Shown piece after piece: positions 31,821 to 39,799 of a stretch of DNA of 64,000 nt. The stretch spans positions 10,168,001 to 10,232,000 of the forward strand of contig NZ_CP108938.1 of NCBI RefSeq assembly GCF_036347135.1, in the 5' to 3' direction. This DNA comes from Streptomyces sp. NBC_00775 (GTDB lineage Bacteria; Actinomycetota; Actinomycetes; Streptomycetales; Streptomycetaceae). Numbering within the stretch: position 1 is the first letter of the stretch; the number at the start of each line of letters is the position of its first letter. The notes beneath the pieces were generated by a model. It made no database searches and was not told where the DNA came from. It saw nothing but the letters and a program-made list of their open reading frames with translations. The position numbers and the translations under genes were made by a program.

Positions 31821-32630
31821 TCACGGCTTGAGGGCCACGCCCCCGTGGACGTCCGTGGGCTCGGGCGAGGAACCGGGCTCCGGGCGCCACAGCGGGCAGG
31901 ACACGATGCCGGGTTCGACCAGTTCGAGCCCCTCGTAATAGGCGCTGACCTGCTCGGGACTGCGCAGGACGTACGGGATCGCTCCCGTGTCGTCGTAGCC
32001 CTGCTGGGCCTCCTTGAGCGCGGCGTCGGTGTCGGTGCTGTCGTAGTGCACGAAGTAGCTGCCGGAGGGCAGGGCGGCCTGGAGGCGGCGGACGATCGAC
32101 TTGGCCTCCTCGTAGTCCTGGATGTGGCCGAGGATGCCCATGAGCATCAGGGCGACGGGCTGGTCGAAGTCCAGGATGCGGTTCGCCGCTTCGATGATCT
32201 TCTCGGGCTCGTGCAGATCCGCGTCGATGTAGTCGGTCACGCCCTCGGGGGTGCTGGTCAGCAGCGCCTGGGCGTGCCGGAGCACCAAGGGGTCGTTGTC
32301 GACGTAGACGATCCGGGACTCGGGCGCCACGCGCTGGGCGACCTGGTGGGTGTTGTCGTACGTGGGCAGGCCGGTGCCGATGTCGAGGAACTGTCGGATG
32401 CCGAGTTCGCCGGCCACGAAGGTGACGGTGCGGATCAGATAACCGCGGGAGGCGCGGGCCATCGTCTCGATGTTCGGGGCGACTTCGCGGTAGGCATCGC
32501 CCGCCACCCGGTCGACCTCGTAGTTGTCCTTCCCGCCCATCCAGTAGTTCCAGATGCGAGCCGAGTGCGGCACCGTGGTGTCGATCTTGGACAGCGCTTC
32601 TTGGTCGGGGGTGGGGTGGCCGTCTGCCAT
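31821..32630 (-). CDS. DUF574-type SAM-dependent methyltransferase (copy 1)
   Basis: 269 aa. The family signature HSARIWNYWMGGKDNYEVDR lies at residues about 22-41; motif I is FLDIGTGLPTYDNTH, motif II IVYVDNDPLVL and a later strand is VALMLMGILGHI. These actinobacterial methyltransferases (DUF574) are numerous in streptomycetes and their substrates are unknown. AGGAG is 7 nt before ATG 32630. A paralogue with the same layout lies at 39800-40624, and the two frame the XRE/DUF397 region. It is probably co-transcribed with the gene 36 bp upstream. Confidence 0.93.
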   Translation of the reverse strand: MADGHPTPDQEALSKIDTTVPHSARIWNYWMGGKDNYEVDRVAGDAYREVAPNIETMARASRGYLIRTVTFVAGELGIRQFLDIGTGLPTYDNTHQVAQRVAPESRIVYVDNDPLVLRHAQALLTSTPEGVTDYIDADLHEPEKIIEAANRILDFDQPVALMLMGILGHIQDYEEAKSIVRRLQAALPSGSYFVHYDSTDTDAALKEAQQGYDDTGAIPYVLRSPEQVSAYYEGLELVEPGIVSCPLWRPEPGSSPEPTDVHGGVALKP

Positions 32631-32665
32631 GGGAAGTCTCCTGCCGTACGTCACTCGGTCGGTCT

Positions 32666-33163
32666 CTAACTTATCGTCAACGCCTGTGTGCAGCCCCCGA
32701 GTTGGGGCTGTGGGGTGGCGGGGGCGCGGATCGGGCGGCCCAGTTGTGCCGCGTCGAGGGTGACCACGGGGACATGCTGGGACAGGGTGCGCAGCGCCCG
32801 TTCGTACGCGTCGACCGCCTCGGTGTCGTCCGTCTCGCCCGTCACATGGATGAGGGCGCCGTCGCGTTCGGCCACCGCTTCCGCGAAGTCGAGTGCCTGG
32901 ATCCACGTCACCCGGGAACGCCCGCGCCGCAGCGGGCCGTAGACCAGCTCGTGGACGAGACCGCCGTCGACGGCCAACCGCCCCGGCGCGGCGAGGAGTT
33001 CGCGGTAAGGCTGGGTGGGATTCACATGGTGAAGGTGCCCAGGCGAGCGGCGAATCATGAATCCGTGCCGGGCCAGTTCGGCGATCAGACCGCTTCTGCC
33101 GATGCCGTCGGGACCCTCGACGACCAGCGTCCGGCACTGGGCGAGGGCCTGGTGGAGGATCAT
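32666..33163 (-). CDS. Nucleotide-kinase-like protein with altered P-loop
   Basis: 165 aa from ATG 33163 (in-frame starts up to 33283 would lengthen it). The N-terminus reads TLVVEGPDGIGRSGLIAELA, which is like the thymidylate-kinase P-loop EGPDGxGKST, but the Walker Lys is Arg and the Thr is missing. A later segment PVVTLDAAQ resembles the end of dTMP-kinase-like domains. I infer a deoxynucleoside-kinase fold, perhaps inactive. It precedes the DUF574 methyltransferase by 36 bp, so it may act with it. Confidence 0.6.
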   Translation of the reverse strand: MILHQALAQCRTLVVEGPDGIGRSGLIAELARHGFMIRRSPGHLHHVNPTQPYRELLAAPGRLAVDGGLVHELVYGPLRRGRSRVTWIQALDFAEAVAERDGALIHVTGETDDTEAVDAYERALRTLSQHVPVVTLDAAQLGRPIRAPATPQPQLGGCTQALTIS

Positions 33164-33296
33164 CCCCGCACCCACTCCCTCCCGGACGACCGACTCCCCC
33201 AGTGTGCAGGGGACAACCCGCACGGGGGGAGTAGCCGTGCGGGTTGTCCGGTTGTGCGGGCGTAGTGGTGGCCTCAGGGCCACGCGGTGGTGGTGC

Positions 33297-33533
33297 TCAG
33301 GCGATCAGAAAGTCGGCCTGCCCGGACTTGGCGCCCTGGAGGAACGCGATCATCTCGTCCCGGGAGTAGACCAGCGCGGGCCCCTCCGGGTCCCTGGACT
33401 GACGGAAGGCGACGCTGCCGTCGGGCAGCCGCTTGGCCTCGACACAGCTTCCGCCGTTCGTGCCGCTCCAGGGCTTTTCCCAGCCCTCGGTTCCCAGATC
33501 GACGGCGGACATGCCGCTGTGGACGGATCCCAT
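33297..33533 (-). CDS. DUF397 domain protein
   Basis: 78 aa, DUF397: WSGTNGGSCVEAKRLPDGS, then RDPEGPALVYSRDEMIAFL, with the C-terminal KSGQADFL. In streptomycetes such proteins pair with XRE regulators of the WhiJ type and modulate their DNA binding. The pairing holds here: it follows the XRE gene by 3 bp on the same strand. It acts in the cytoplasm. Confidence 0.92.
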   Translation of the reverse strand: MGSVHSGMSAVDLGTEGWEKPWSGTNGGSCVEAKRLPDGSVAFRQSRDPEGPALVYSRDEMIAFLQGAKSGQADFLIA

Positions 33534-33536
33534 GGA

Positions 33537-34403
33537 TCACAACTCCTTACGCAGTTCACCCAGGATGGCCCTGGTCCGAGCGACCGGCTCCGCCTGCACG
33601 GACATCCGGTCCAGTACTTCGAGATAGCTGACGACGTCGTCGGGCCGGTCGACGTAGACCGCTCCGACGAGGCTCTCCGTGTAGACGACGTCGGGGAGTT
33701 CGGAGAAGCCGAAGCGGAAGTGGTGGAACGGGCCGAAGGCACCCGGGTGGGCCCCCACTCTGAAACGCATGATCTGGATCCGGACCTTCGGCATGTCCAG
33801 GACCTCGTGCAGCCGGTCGATCTGAGCCCGCATCACCTCGGCCCCGCCCACCGGCCGGCGCAGCACCGTCTCGTCCAGAACGGCCCAGATGGCGGGCGCG
33901 TCCGGCTTGGCGAGCAGGTCCTGGCGCTTGACCCGCAGGGCGACGCGGCGGGCGATGTCCTCCTTCGACTCGTTGGGGAAGCCGACGCGCATGAGTGCGG
34001 TGGCGTAGTCGCGCGTCTGCAACAGGCCGGGAACGTAGTGGGGTTCGTAGAGGCGGATGACGCTGGCTTCGCTCTCCAGGCTCACATAGGCGCTGAACCA
34101 CTCCGGCAGTACGTCGCGGTACTTGTACCACCAGCCGGGCTGGTTGGCTTCCCTGGCCAGGGCGAGGAAGTCGTCGATCTCCGCCGCCGGGACCCCGTAG
34201 GTGTGCAGCAACTCCCGTACGTACGGGATGCGGAGCCCGACCTCGGCCTTCTCGATCCGGCGAACCGTCAGCGGAGTGACCTCGATGGCCCGTGCGGCGT
34301 TCTCGAACGACACCCCCGCCTGTTCCCGCAGTTGCCGAAGCCGCTTCCCGAGAACCATCCGCAGGACGGTGGGGGCGCTGCCGCCAGAGCGGTTCTCGCT
34401 CAC
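33537..34403 (-). CDS. XRE-family regulator with DUF5753 domain
   Basis: 288 aa. The N-terminal HTH_31/XRE motif includes LRQLREQAGVSFENAARAIE; the C-terminal DUF5753 domain runs from about residue 95 (FSAYVSLESEASVIRLYEPH, then VLRRPVGGAEVMRAQ). WhiJ-like proteins of this class repress developmental or antibiotic genes until a DUF397 partner acts. It is divergent from an HTH-TPR regulator with 256 bp between; a 21-bp inverted repeat and a smaller dyad lie in that gap and are likely binding sites. Confidence 0.93.
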   Translation of the reverse strand: MSENRSGGSAPTVLRMVLGKRLRQLREQAGVSFENAARAIEVTPLTVRRIEKAEVGLRIPYVRELLHTYGVPAAEIDDFLALAREANQPGWWYKYRDVLPEWFSAYVSLESEASVIRLYEPHYVPGLLQTRDYATALMRVGFPNESKEDIARRVALRVKRQDLLAKPDAPAIWAVLDETVLRRPVGGAEVMRAQIDRLHEVLDMPKVRIQIMRFRVGAHPGAFGPFHHFRFGFSELPDVVYTESLVGAVYVDRPDDVVSYLEVLDRMSVQAEPVARTRAILGELRKEL

Positions 34404-34478
34404 GTCCTACCTCCCGGAACGGCCGTCACAGCGTGCAGTGTGCCACGCGGTCGATGACAGAGACAGGGCGATGCGAAT

Positions 34479-34533
34479 CGTTCTGAAATTATCAGAACGC
34501 CGGTTGCACACTGAGTGTGTCGGCGACCATAGT
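34479..34533. promoter_or_regulatory. Divergent operator region: 21-bp inverted repeat, second dyad and promoter
   Basis: CGTTCTGA-aatta-TCAGAACG (34479-34499) is a perfect 8-bp inverted repeat in an AT-rich spot, 76 bp upstream of the XRE gene start. CACACT-g-AGTGTG (34507-34519) is a second dyad. A plus-strand -35 TTGCAC (34504-34509) with -10 CATAGT after 18 bp (34528-34533) overlaps it. The site could control both divergent regulators. Confidence 0.6.
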
Positions 34534-34659
34534 GATCGAGTGACGTATCGCACACTCCGTGGCGATGGCGTCCAACTGTGCTCGCCCGTCCGGGGATTGA
34601 CGTCTCGGCAGGTACGTACGTACGAGCGCAGCCGTACGCGACCGCGAGGCGAGACCGGG

Positions 34660-36072
34660 ATGGCCACCGTGACCGACGGACAAACGAGGAACGCCGGCAA
34701 GGTCCCCACCGGGGCCAACAAGGTGCTGGCGGCCGCCCTCAAGGAAGCCGGCTGTTCCTACGCCTCACTCGCCCTGCGGGTCAACGAGCTGGGGCGGCGT
34801 CAGGGCACGGACTCCCACTACGACAAGGCGTCGGTCACCCGCTGGCTCCAGGGCCAGCAACCGCGGGGAACCACACCGGAGTTGATCGCCGCCGTACTGT
34901 CCGAGCGGCTCTGCCGTGCTGTGTCACCCGCGGACCTCGGTTTCCTCTCCGATCAGCAGCGCCCGGTCGTGAGCCGGGCGCTCGGCTATGGCGAAGACGT
35001 GGCAGAAACCCTTCACACCCTGGCGGAGCTGGGGTCCACCGACATTTCCCGGCGCAGCCTCCTCGGCTCGGTCCCCTTTGTGGCCGCCGCCCTGACGAAC
35101 CCTCAACGCGAGTGGCTGCTCTGGTTGTTGGAGCACCATGAGGCCGTCGAACCGGCCCTGACGGCGAGCGGCGGACCGGTCGAGCAGGTGCACGCGATGA
35201 TCGCCATGTTCGACCAGATGGACAACCACTACGGCGGCGGCGGAGTGCGCACCAGCATCGTGCACTACCTGTCCACCGAGGTCGTCCCCCTGCTCCAGCG
35301 GCGCGGTACGCCACCGCGGCTGCGCCGCCAGTTGTACGCCGCCGCCGCGCGCCTGGCCGCGATGGCCGGCTGGAGCTCGTACGACGCGGGGGAGTACGGC
35401 CTGGCCCAGCGCTATATGACCCAGGCGCTGAGACTCTGCGCCGAGGGCCGCGACCGGGTGCTGGGCGGCCAGATCCTGGCCGGACTCTCCCATCTGGCCA
35501 CCAACCTCGGCCGCCCCGACGAGGGGGTGGCCCTGGCCCGCGCCGGGATCGTCACCGCGAAGGGCGCGGGCAGCCCGCTCGGCCTGATGCGCCTGTACGC
35601 CATGTCGGCGCGCGGGCACGCGGCGCAGGGCCGCTCGGACGAGGCGTCCGAAGCCCTGCGTCTCGCCGAGCGGGAGCTGGACGCGAGCAAGGGAGCAGCG
35701 CAAGAGTCGGTGTGGGTGCGCTATCTCGACCATCATTATCTTCAGGCCGAGTCAGCCCTGTGCTTCCGTGATCTGGGGCAGGCCGCCCAGGCCGAGCGCA
35801 CGGCGAGCGAGTCGCTCAGCGCCAACGCGGACCGGCGCAGGCGCCAGGCCATCAGCCGCTCCGTCCTGGCGACCGCCCATCTCCAGCAGGACCGCCTCGA
35901 CGAGGCCGTCGGCACCGCGACCGAGGCGCTCGACACCCTCAGCACCGTGCACAGCGAACGGTCGATCCAGGCCCTGCGCGACTTCCGCAAACGCCTTGAG
36001 CCCCGCCGTCACGAGCCCGTGGTGCAGGAGTTCGAGCGCAGGTCTCGGGGGGTGCTGGGAGCGGTGGCATGA
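34660..36072 (+). CDS. HTH regulator with TPR-like C-terminus
   Basis: 470 aa from ATG 34660. The N-terminal HTH-like region has YASLALRVNELGRRQ and SVTRWLQGQQPRGTTPELIA. A linker is followed by about 300 residues of helical TPR-like repeats (LRRQLYAAAARLAAMAGWSS, then AQRYMTQALRLC). Similar Streptomyces proteins, such as the NsdA type, repress sporulation and antibiotics; the exact subfamily is not certain. The Shine-Dalgarno sequence is weak. It is divergent from the XRE gene and shares its palindromic control region, so the two may cross-regulate. Confidence 0.82.
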   Translation: MATVTDGQTRNAGKVPTGANKVLAAALKEAGCSYASLALRVNELGRRQGTDSHYDKASVTRWLQGQQPRGTTPELIAAVLSERLCRAVSPADLGFLSDQQRPVVSRALGYGEDVAETLHTLAELGSTDISRRSLLGSVPFVAAALTNPQREWLLWLLEHHEAVEPALTASGGPVEQVHAMIAMFDQMDNHYGGGGVRTSIVHYLSTEVVPLLQRRGTPPRLRRQLYAAAARLAAMAGWSSYDAGEYGLAQRYMTQALRLCAEGRDRVLGGQILAGLSHLATNLGRPDEGVALARAGIVTAKGAGSPLGLMRLYAMSARGHAAQGRSDEASEALRLAERELDASKGAAQESVWVRYLDHHYLQAESALCFRDLGQAAQAERTASESLSANADRRRRQAISRSVLATAHLQQDRLDEAVGTATEALDTLSTVHSERSIQALRDFRKRLEPRRHEPVVQEFERRSRGVLGAVA

Positions 36073-36121
36073 CGGGGAAGGGCGCGGCCGGGACGCCGGG
36101 CGACTCAGGGACTGGACGGCG

Positions 36122-36146
36122 GGTCACGCCCGAGACGGGCGTGACC
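36122..36146. terminator. Hairpin between convergent genes
   Basis: GGTCACGCCC-gagac-GGGCGTGACC, a perfect 10-bp stem, lies between the end of the HTH-TPR gene (36072) and the convergent SDR gene (36186). It can terminate both transcripts. Confidence 0.65.
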
Positions 36147-36185
36147 GGCACCGCTGCTCTCTTCCGGTCCGATCCGCCGGGTGTC

Positions 36186-37019
36186 TCAGTACCCGTCCGG
36201 GGAGGGGGCGTTCTGGGCGCGGTCGACCGGCAGGTGGGCGCCCGAGATCCCGCTCGACCAGTCCGAGAGCAGGAACGCCACCACCCGGGCGACCTCCTGG
36301 GGCGCGACCGGCTCTCCGCCCGGCAGCTCCGCCGCCACGAACCGGGCGAATGCCTCGGGTTCCTCCCTGCGCATCCGCTCCCAGCGCCTGCCGGGGATGA
36401 GCATCGACCCGGGGGAGACGGCGTTCACCCTGATCCCGTCCGGACCGAGCTCGCGGGCGAGCGACGCGGCCAGCTGGATCTGCGCGGACTTCGCGACCCC
36501 GTACTGGACAGGCGGGCCCGGCTTCCAGCCGGAGATCGACGAGATCACCACGACCGAGCCACCGCCCGCCGCCCGCAGATGCGGGACCGCGGCCCGCACC
36601 AGCCGCACGGTGTGGCCGACGTTCACTTCCCAGGTCGCCGCCCAGTCCACGGCGTCCGCCTGCTCGAACCCGCCCCCGCGGGAACCGCCCGCGCAGGCCA
36701 CCACCCCGTCCAGGCCGCCGAAACGTTTCACCACGGCGGCTACGAACCCTTCCAACTCCTCGGGCGCGGTGACATCGAGCGGCCGGGTGAACACGCCGGA
36801 GTCCATCGACGCGGCCAGCGTCTCCAGATCCCGCGCGGTGCGTGCGCAGGTCGCCACCCGCGCGCCCTCCGCGGCCAGCAGTCGCACGATCTGCTCGCCG
36901 AGCCCCCGCGTACCACCGGTGACCAGTACGCGCTTGCCGAGCACCCCCGGCCATCCGGTGCCGCCGGGCCGGTCCAGCGCCGGCCGGCCCCCGTTCACGT
37001 TGCTCACGCGATCGAACAT
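36186..37019 (-). CDS. Short-chain dehydrogenase/reductase
   Basis: 277 aa. The Rossmann motif is VLVTGGTRGLGEQIVRLL; DVTAPEE follows strand 3; VVACAGGSRGGG is the NAG-like motif; catalytic Ser VVISSISGW and YxxxK QYGVAKSAQIQ. NAD(P)-dependent with unknown substrate. ATG 37019 gives the normal length; ATG 37028 and longer frames exist, none with a strong Shine-Dalgarno sequence. It is divergent from the RsbW-like gene. Confidence 0.88.
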   Translation of the reverse strand: MFDRVSNVNGGRPALDRPGGTGWPGVLGKRVLVTGGTRGLGEQIVRLLAAEGARVATCARTARDLETLAASMDSGVFTRPLDVTAPEELEGFVAAVVKRFGGLDGVVACAGGSRGGGFEQADAVDWAATWEVNVGHTVRLVRAAVPHLRAAGGGSVVVISSISGWKPGPPVQYGVAKSAQIQLAASLARELGPDGIRVNAVSPGSMLIPGRRWERMRREEPEAFARFVAAELPGGEPVAPQEVARVVAFLLSDWSSGISGAHLPVDRAQNAPSPDGY

Positions 37020-37153
37020 ACATCCCATGCCACTACGTGCCTGCAACCGGACAACCCCGATACCCCCTGGTCCCGCCGCCGGTCCGGCGTGTTGGCTGCA
37101 CGGGCAGCCACCGAGACCGACCCCCCACCCGTGCTGCATCCGAAGGAGGACCG

Positions 37154-37792
37154 ATGACGGCATCCAGGGCGCATCGCCGCGGGCCCTCGCCCTCATTGGC
37201 ACCCGACGTGCAGGCGACGGCGCACGATGCGCGGTCAGCGGCGCACGACGTCCGCGCGGCGGACGCCCACGCGCCTGCGGGCCGGGCCCTGTCCGCTGAC
37301 CCCGCCGCGATCCCCGTGTCCCCCGTGTCTCCCTTGACTCCCGGAACGCCTATGACTCCCGCGATGCCCGTGCTGTCGGCGAGCGAAGCCCACCTCCTGC
37401 GGACCACGGTCCCCGCCCATCCCTCGCGTGCGGCGGGGGTCCGGGGCATGCTCGCCGAGTACCTCACCCATCTGGGGCTTTCGCCCGATCACCTCGACAA
37501 CGCTGTCCTCGCCGCCGACGAGCTGTTCGTCAACGCGGTCAAGTACGGCAGCCCCGATCCCGGCGGCACGATCACCGTCACCGTCGAGTACACCGAGCGC
37601 GAGCTGCGTGTGACGGTCGCCGACCGCTCGCCCGCCCTGCCTCGGCTGCGCACGGCGGACGGCGCCGAGGAGTCGGGACGCGGACTGGCCATCGTCGCCG
37701 CGCTGACCGACGACTGGGGGATCGCACAGGCCGACCCGGGCAGCGCAGGGAAGAAGGTGTGGTTCGCGCTGATGCTTCGGGGGATGCCGTGA
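37154..37792 (+). CDS. RsbW-like ATP-binding anti-sigma/serine kinase protein
   Basis: 212 aa. GGAGG is a few nt before ATG 37154. A low-complexity N-terminus with Pro/Thr/Met repeats (PVSPVSPLTPGTPMTP, about 55-75) precedes the GHKL domain (about 90-210): N-box AADELFVNAVKYG is intact, strand RVTVADRSP is degenerate, and the G2 box ESGRGLAIVAALTDDWGI is intact. It probably binds ATP and a regulatory partner. The GTGA overlap (37789-37792) couples it to the DUF6624 gene. Confidence 0.86.
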   Translation: MTASRAHRRGPSPSLAPDVQATAHDARSAAHDVRAADAHAPAGRALSADPAAIPVSPVSPLTPGTPMTPAMPVLSASEAHLLRTTVPAHPSRAAGVRGMLAEYLTHLGLSPDHLDNAVLAADELFVNAVKYGSPDPGGTITVTVEYTERELRVTVADRSPALPRLRTADGAEESGRGLAIVAALTDDWGIAQADPGSAGKKVWFALMLRGMP

Positions 37793-38361
37793 AGGGTTCC
37801 CCGGGGCATCTGGCGGTCGGCGGCGACGCGCGGCCGGGGCATGAGGACGCGCGGCCGATGATCCCGGAACTCGCGGCGGCTCTCGCCGGGGAACTCGTGC
37901 GCCGGGCGGACGACGAGCAGCGACTGATGCGGGAGGCGCGGGTGGACCCCATCGCCCAGTGCCGACGCCTGCTCACCGAGTGCCGCGAAGCCAATGCCGA
38001 AGCGCTCAGGACGATCGTCCGCCGGCACGGCTGGCCGACCGCCGACGTGGTCGGCGCGCCCGCCTCGACGGCAGCCCTGATGATCCTGCTGCACGCACCG
38101 GACCTCGACCTCCAGCTCAGGTGCCGCGACCTGATCGCCCAGGCCGCGGCGGACGGGCGCTGCCCCGCCGTGCACCACGCCTATATCGCCGACCACTGCG
38201 CCGTCGAAGAGGGCCGGCCGCAGTTCTACGGCACCCGCGTCAATCCCCTGACCCTCCGCCCGTACCCCATCCGCCGCCCCCAGACCCTCGACGAACGCCG
38301 CCGCGACGTCGGCCTCGGCCCGCTCGACGAGCAGATGCGGACACTGCGCGACGGCGGATGA
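37789..38361 (+). CDS. DUF6624-like protein
   Basis: 190 aa from GTG 37789, overlapping the upstream stop. The pattern ELVRRADDEQRLM, then TIVRRHGWPTADVVG, then VEEGRPQFYGTRV fits the DUF6624 family as I recall it; its function is unknown. It is mostly helical with no signal. Coupled translation with the RsbW-like protein suggests a shared complex or pathway. Confidence 0.8.
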   Translation: MKGSPGHLAVGGDARPGHEDARPMIPELAAALAGELVRRADDEQRLMREARVDPIAQCRRLLTECREANAEALRTIVRRHGWPTADVVGAPASTAALMILLHAPDLDLQLRCRDLIAQAAADGRCPAVHHAYIADHCAVEEGRPQFYGTRVNPLTLRPYPIRRPQTLDERRRDVGLGPLDEQMRTLRDGG

Positions 38362-38451
38362 GACGCCGGAGAACGTCATGTGCGGAACGTGATGTGCAGC
38401 ACGCGCGGAAATGCCGTCGAAGCCGCCCGGGAAAGGTTCTGGCTGGGCACG

Positions 38452-38470
38452 GCTTGATCGCCGATCAAGC
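38452..38470 (+). terminator. Short perfect hairpin
   Basis: GCTTGATC-gcc-GATCAAGC, an 8-bp stem followed by AAAGGG, 91 bp after the DUF6624 gene. It may be a terminator or an operator for the promoter just downstream. Confidence 0.45.
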
Positions 38471-38506
38471 AAAGGGAAATCCCTGGCCACGGCATGTTCC
38501 GCTCAT

Positions 38507-38536
38507 TTGACACTTCGTTGAGGGCACAGATAGGAA
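38507..38536 (+). promoter_or_regulatory. Candidate housekeeping promoter
   Basis: The -35 is a consensus TTGACA (38507-38512); TAGGAA follows after 18 bp (38531-38536). It lies 29 bp before the gene that starts at 38565, so it is well placed to drive it. Confidence 0.45.
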
Positions 38537-38564
38537 ACAGCTCTCTGAAGTGGAGAGGTGGACT

Positions 38565-39083
38565 GTGCGCGAGCCGAACGTGGTCGGGGACTGGCAGGAG
38601 TACGAGGAGCATGCCGGCCTGCGTGTCCGCGTCCACGGTGTGGAGAAGGCGGAGCCCCCGAGAGGGCGTGACGACGCCGCCGACGGACTCACCTACTTCA
38701 GGTTTCGGGTGACCGTGGAAAACCGAACCACTGAGCATTTCGGCATCCATCTCGAAGACGGTCAGATCGATATCCGTATCGGTGCCGACGGCGAGAGCGC
38801 GTTCCTCGACTGGCGGAACTCACAGTTCATCGAGGGCTACGACGTCTACCCCCTGCGCCGGGCCACAGCGGTCCTCTACGCCGCCGGTCCCGACGCCGTC
38901 CTGCACCGCGCCGACATCCAGATCCAGCTGAAGGTCGACGACGAGTGGACCGAGCGCTACCTCTGGGCGGGCGGCATCGACCTCTACGAGACCTCTGCCG
39001 ACGCGAGCACACGCTCCGGCACGACCAGGGACAGTCTCGCCTGCCAGGTGACCAACTTCCTTCGGCGGGAAGCGGACTCGTGA
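38565..39083 (+). CDS. Hypothetical beta-rich protein
   Basis: 172 aa if GTG 38565 is used (GGAG 9 nt upstream); GTG 38550 is an alternative. I do not recognise it. Alternating hydrophobic strands (LTYFRFRVTVENR, then DGQIDIRIG, then ADIQIQLKVDDEW) suggest a beta-sandwich of the kind seen in DUF4352 or immunoglobulin-like proteins. There is no signal peptide. It is convergent with the next gene. Confidence 0.65.
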   Translation: MREPNVVGDWQEYEEHAGLRVRVHGVEKAEPPRGRDDAADGLTYFRFRVTVENRTTEHFGIHLEDGQIDIRIGADGESAFLDWRNSQFIEGYDVYPLRRATAVLYAAGPDAVLHRADIQIQLKVDDEWTERYLWAGGIDLYETSADASTRSGTTRDSLACQVTNFLRREADS

Positions 39084-39139
39084 ACCCCGACCGGGGCGGT
39101 GCAGGCCTCGCGGCCCAGGGCTGATCCGAAAGACAGGCC

Positions 39140-39682
39140 CTAACGTTCCCCGGCGGGGTTCTGCTCCACCCACTGGATGAGGAGCTGTCGCACGTACGGG
39201 TTGCCCTCCTGGGCGGCGTGCGCCAGGCGCTCCGCGCTCGCGCGGGCGGCTCGCCAGCCTGCCGGGGTGTCCTCGGCGTACGCGTGGTCGGCGGCGCCCA
39301 GTGCGTCGGCCGCCAGATGGCGGAGATCCTCCGCCAGGTCGTCGTCCGCGGCGGCCCGGTACGCCTCCAGGCGCAGGGCGGCCGTGTCCCGGGGAGAGCT
39401 GGAAGGCATCGCCAGGGGCTGGGCGTAGCCGCTGACGGCGATGACCACGCAGAAGGTCGCGACGTCCCGGCGGCTTTCCCGCTGTCCCTTCGCGATGGCG
39501 GGCGCGAGCCAGGAAGTGGCCTTCCAGTGCGAGACCGACGTGGCCGCGACGAGGGCGACGGCCAGCAGCACGACGGGAATCCAGCCGGCCAGGAACCAGC
39601 CGATCGGCCCGAGCACCAGGAAGCAGGCCGCGCTGCTCATCCATATGCGACGGCGACCGAGTCTCAGGTGTCGTGGATCCAT
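39140..39682 (-). CDS. Two-span membrane protein, unknown
   Basis: 180 aa from ATG 39682 (a longer frame reaches 39784). Two adjacent membrane helices (about residues 13-50, FLVLGPIGWFLAGWIPVVLL) precede a helical cytoplasmic tail rich in Ala and Arg. I know no family for it. It is flanked by convergent and tandem genes, with no operon partner that I can identify. Confidence 0.65.
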   Translation of the reverse strand: MDPRHLRLGRRRIWMSSAACFLVLGPIGWFLAGWIPVVLLAVALVAATSVSHWKATSWLAPAIAKGQRESRRDVATFCVVIAVSGYAQPLAMPSSSPRDTAALRLEAYRAAADDDLAEDLRHLAADALGAADHAYAEDTPAGWRAARASAERLAHAAQEGNPYVRQLLIQWVEQNPAGER

Positions 39683-39799
39683 GCGGCTCAGTCTCGCAGG
39701 GGTGGGCAGGGCACGATGAGGCGGCGGGCTGTTCGCGCGGTCACCACGCTTCTCCGCCCGCCACCATGCCCGTCGCCCCGCCACCGTATGGCCGGATCA

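Noticed and set aside
34605..34630. TACG repeats as a microsatellite of interest
   Set aside because: Only about three units; common in this GC-rich background.
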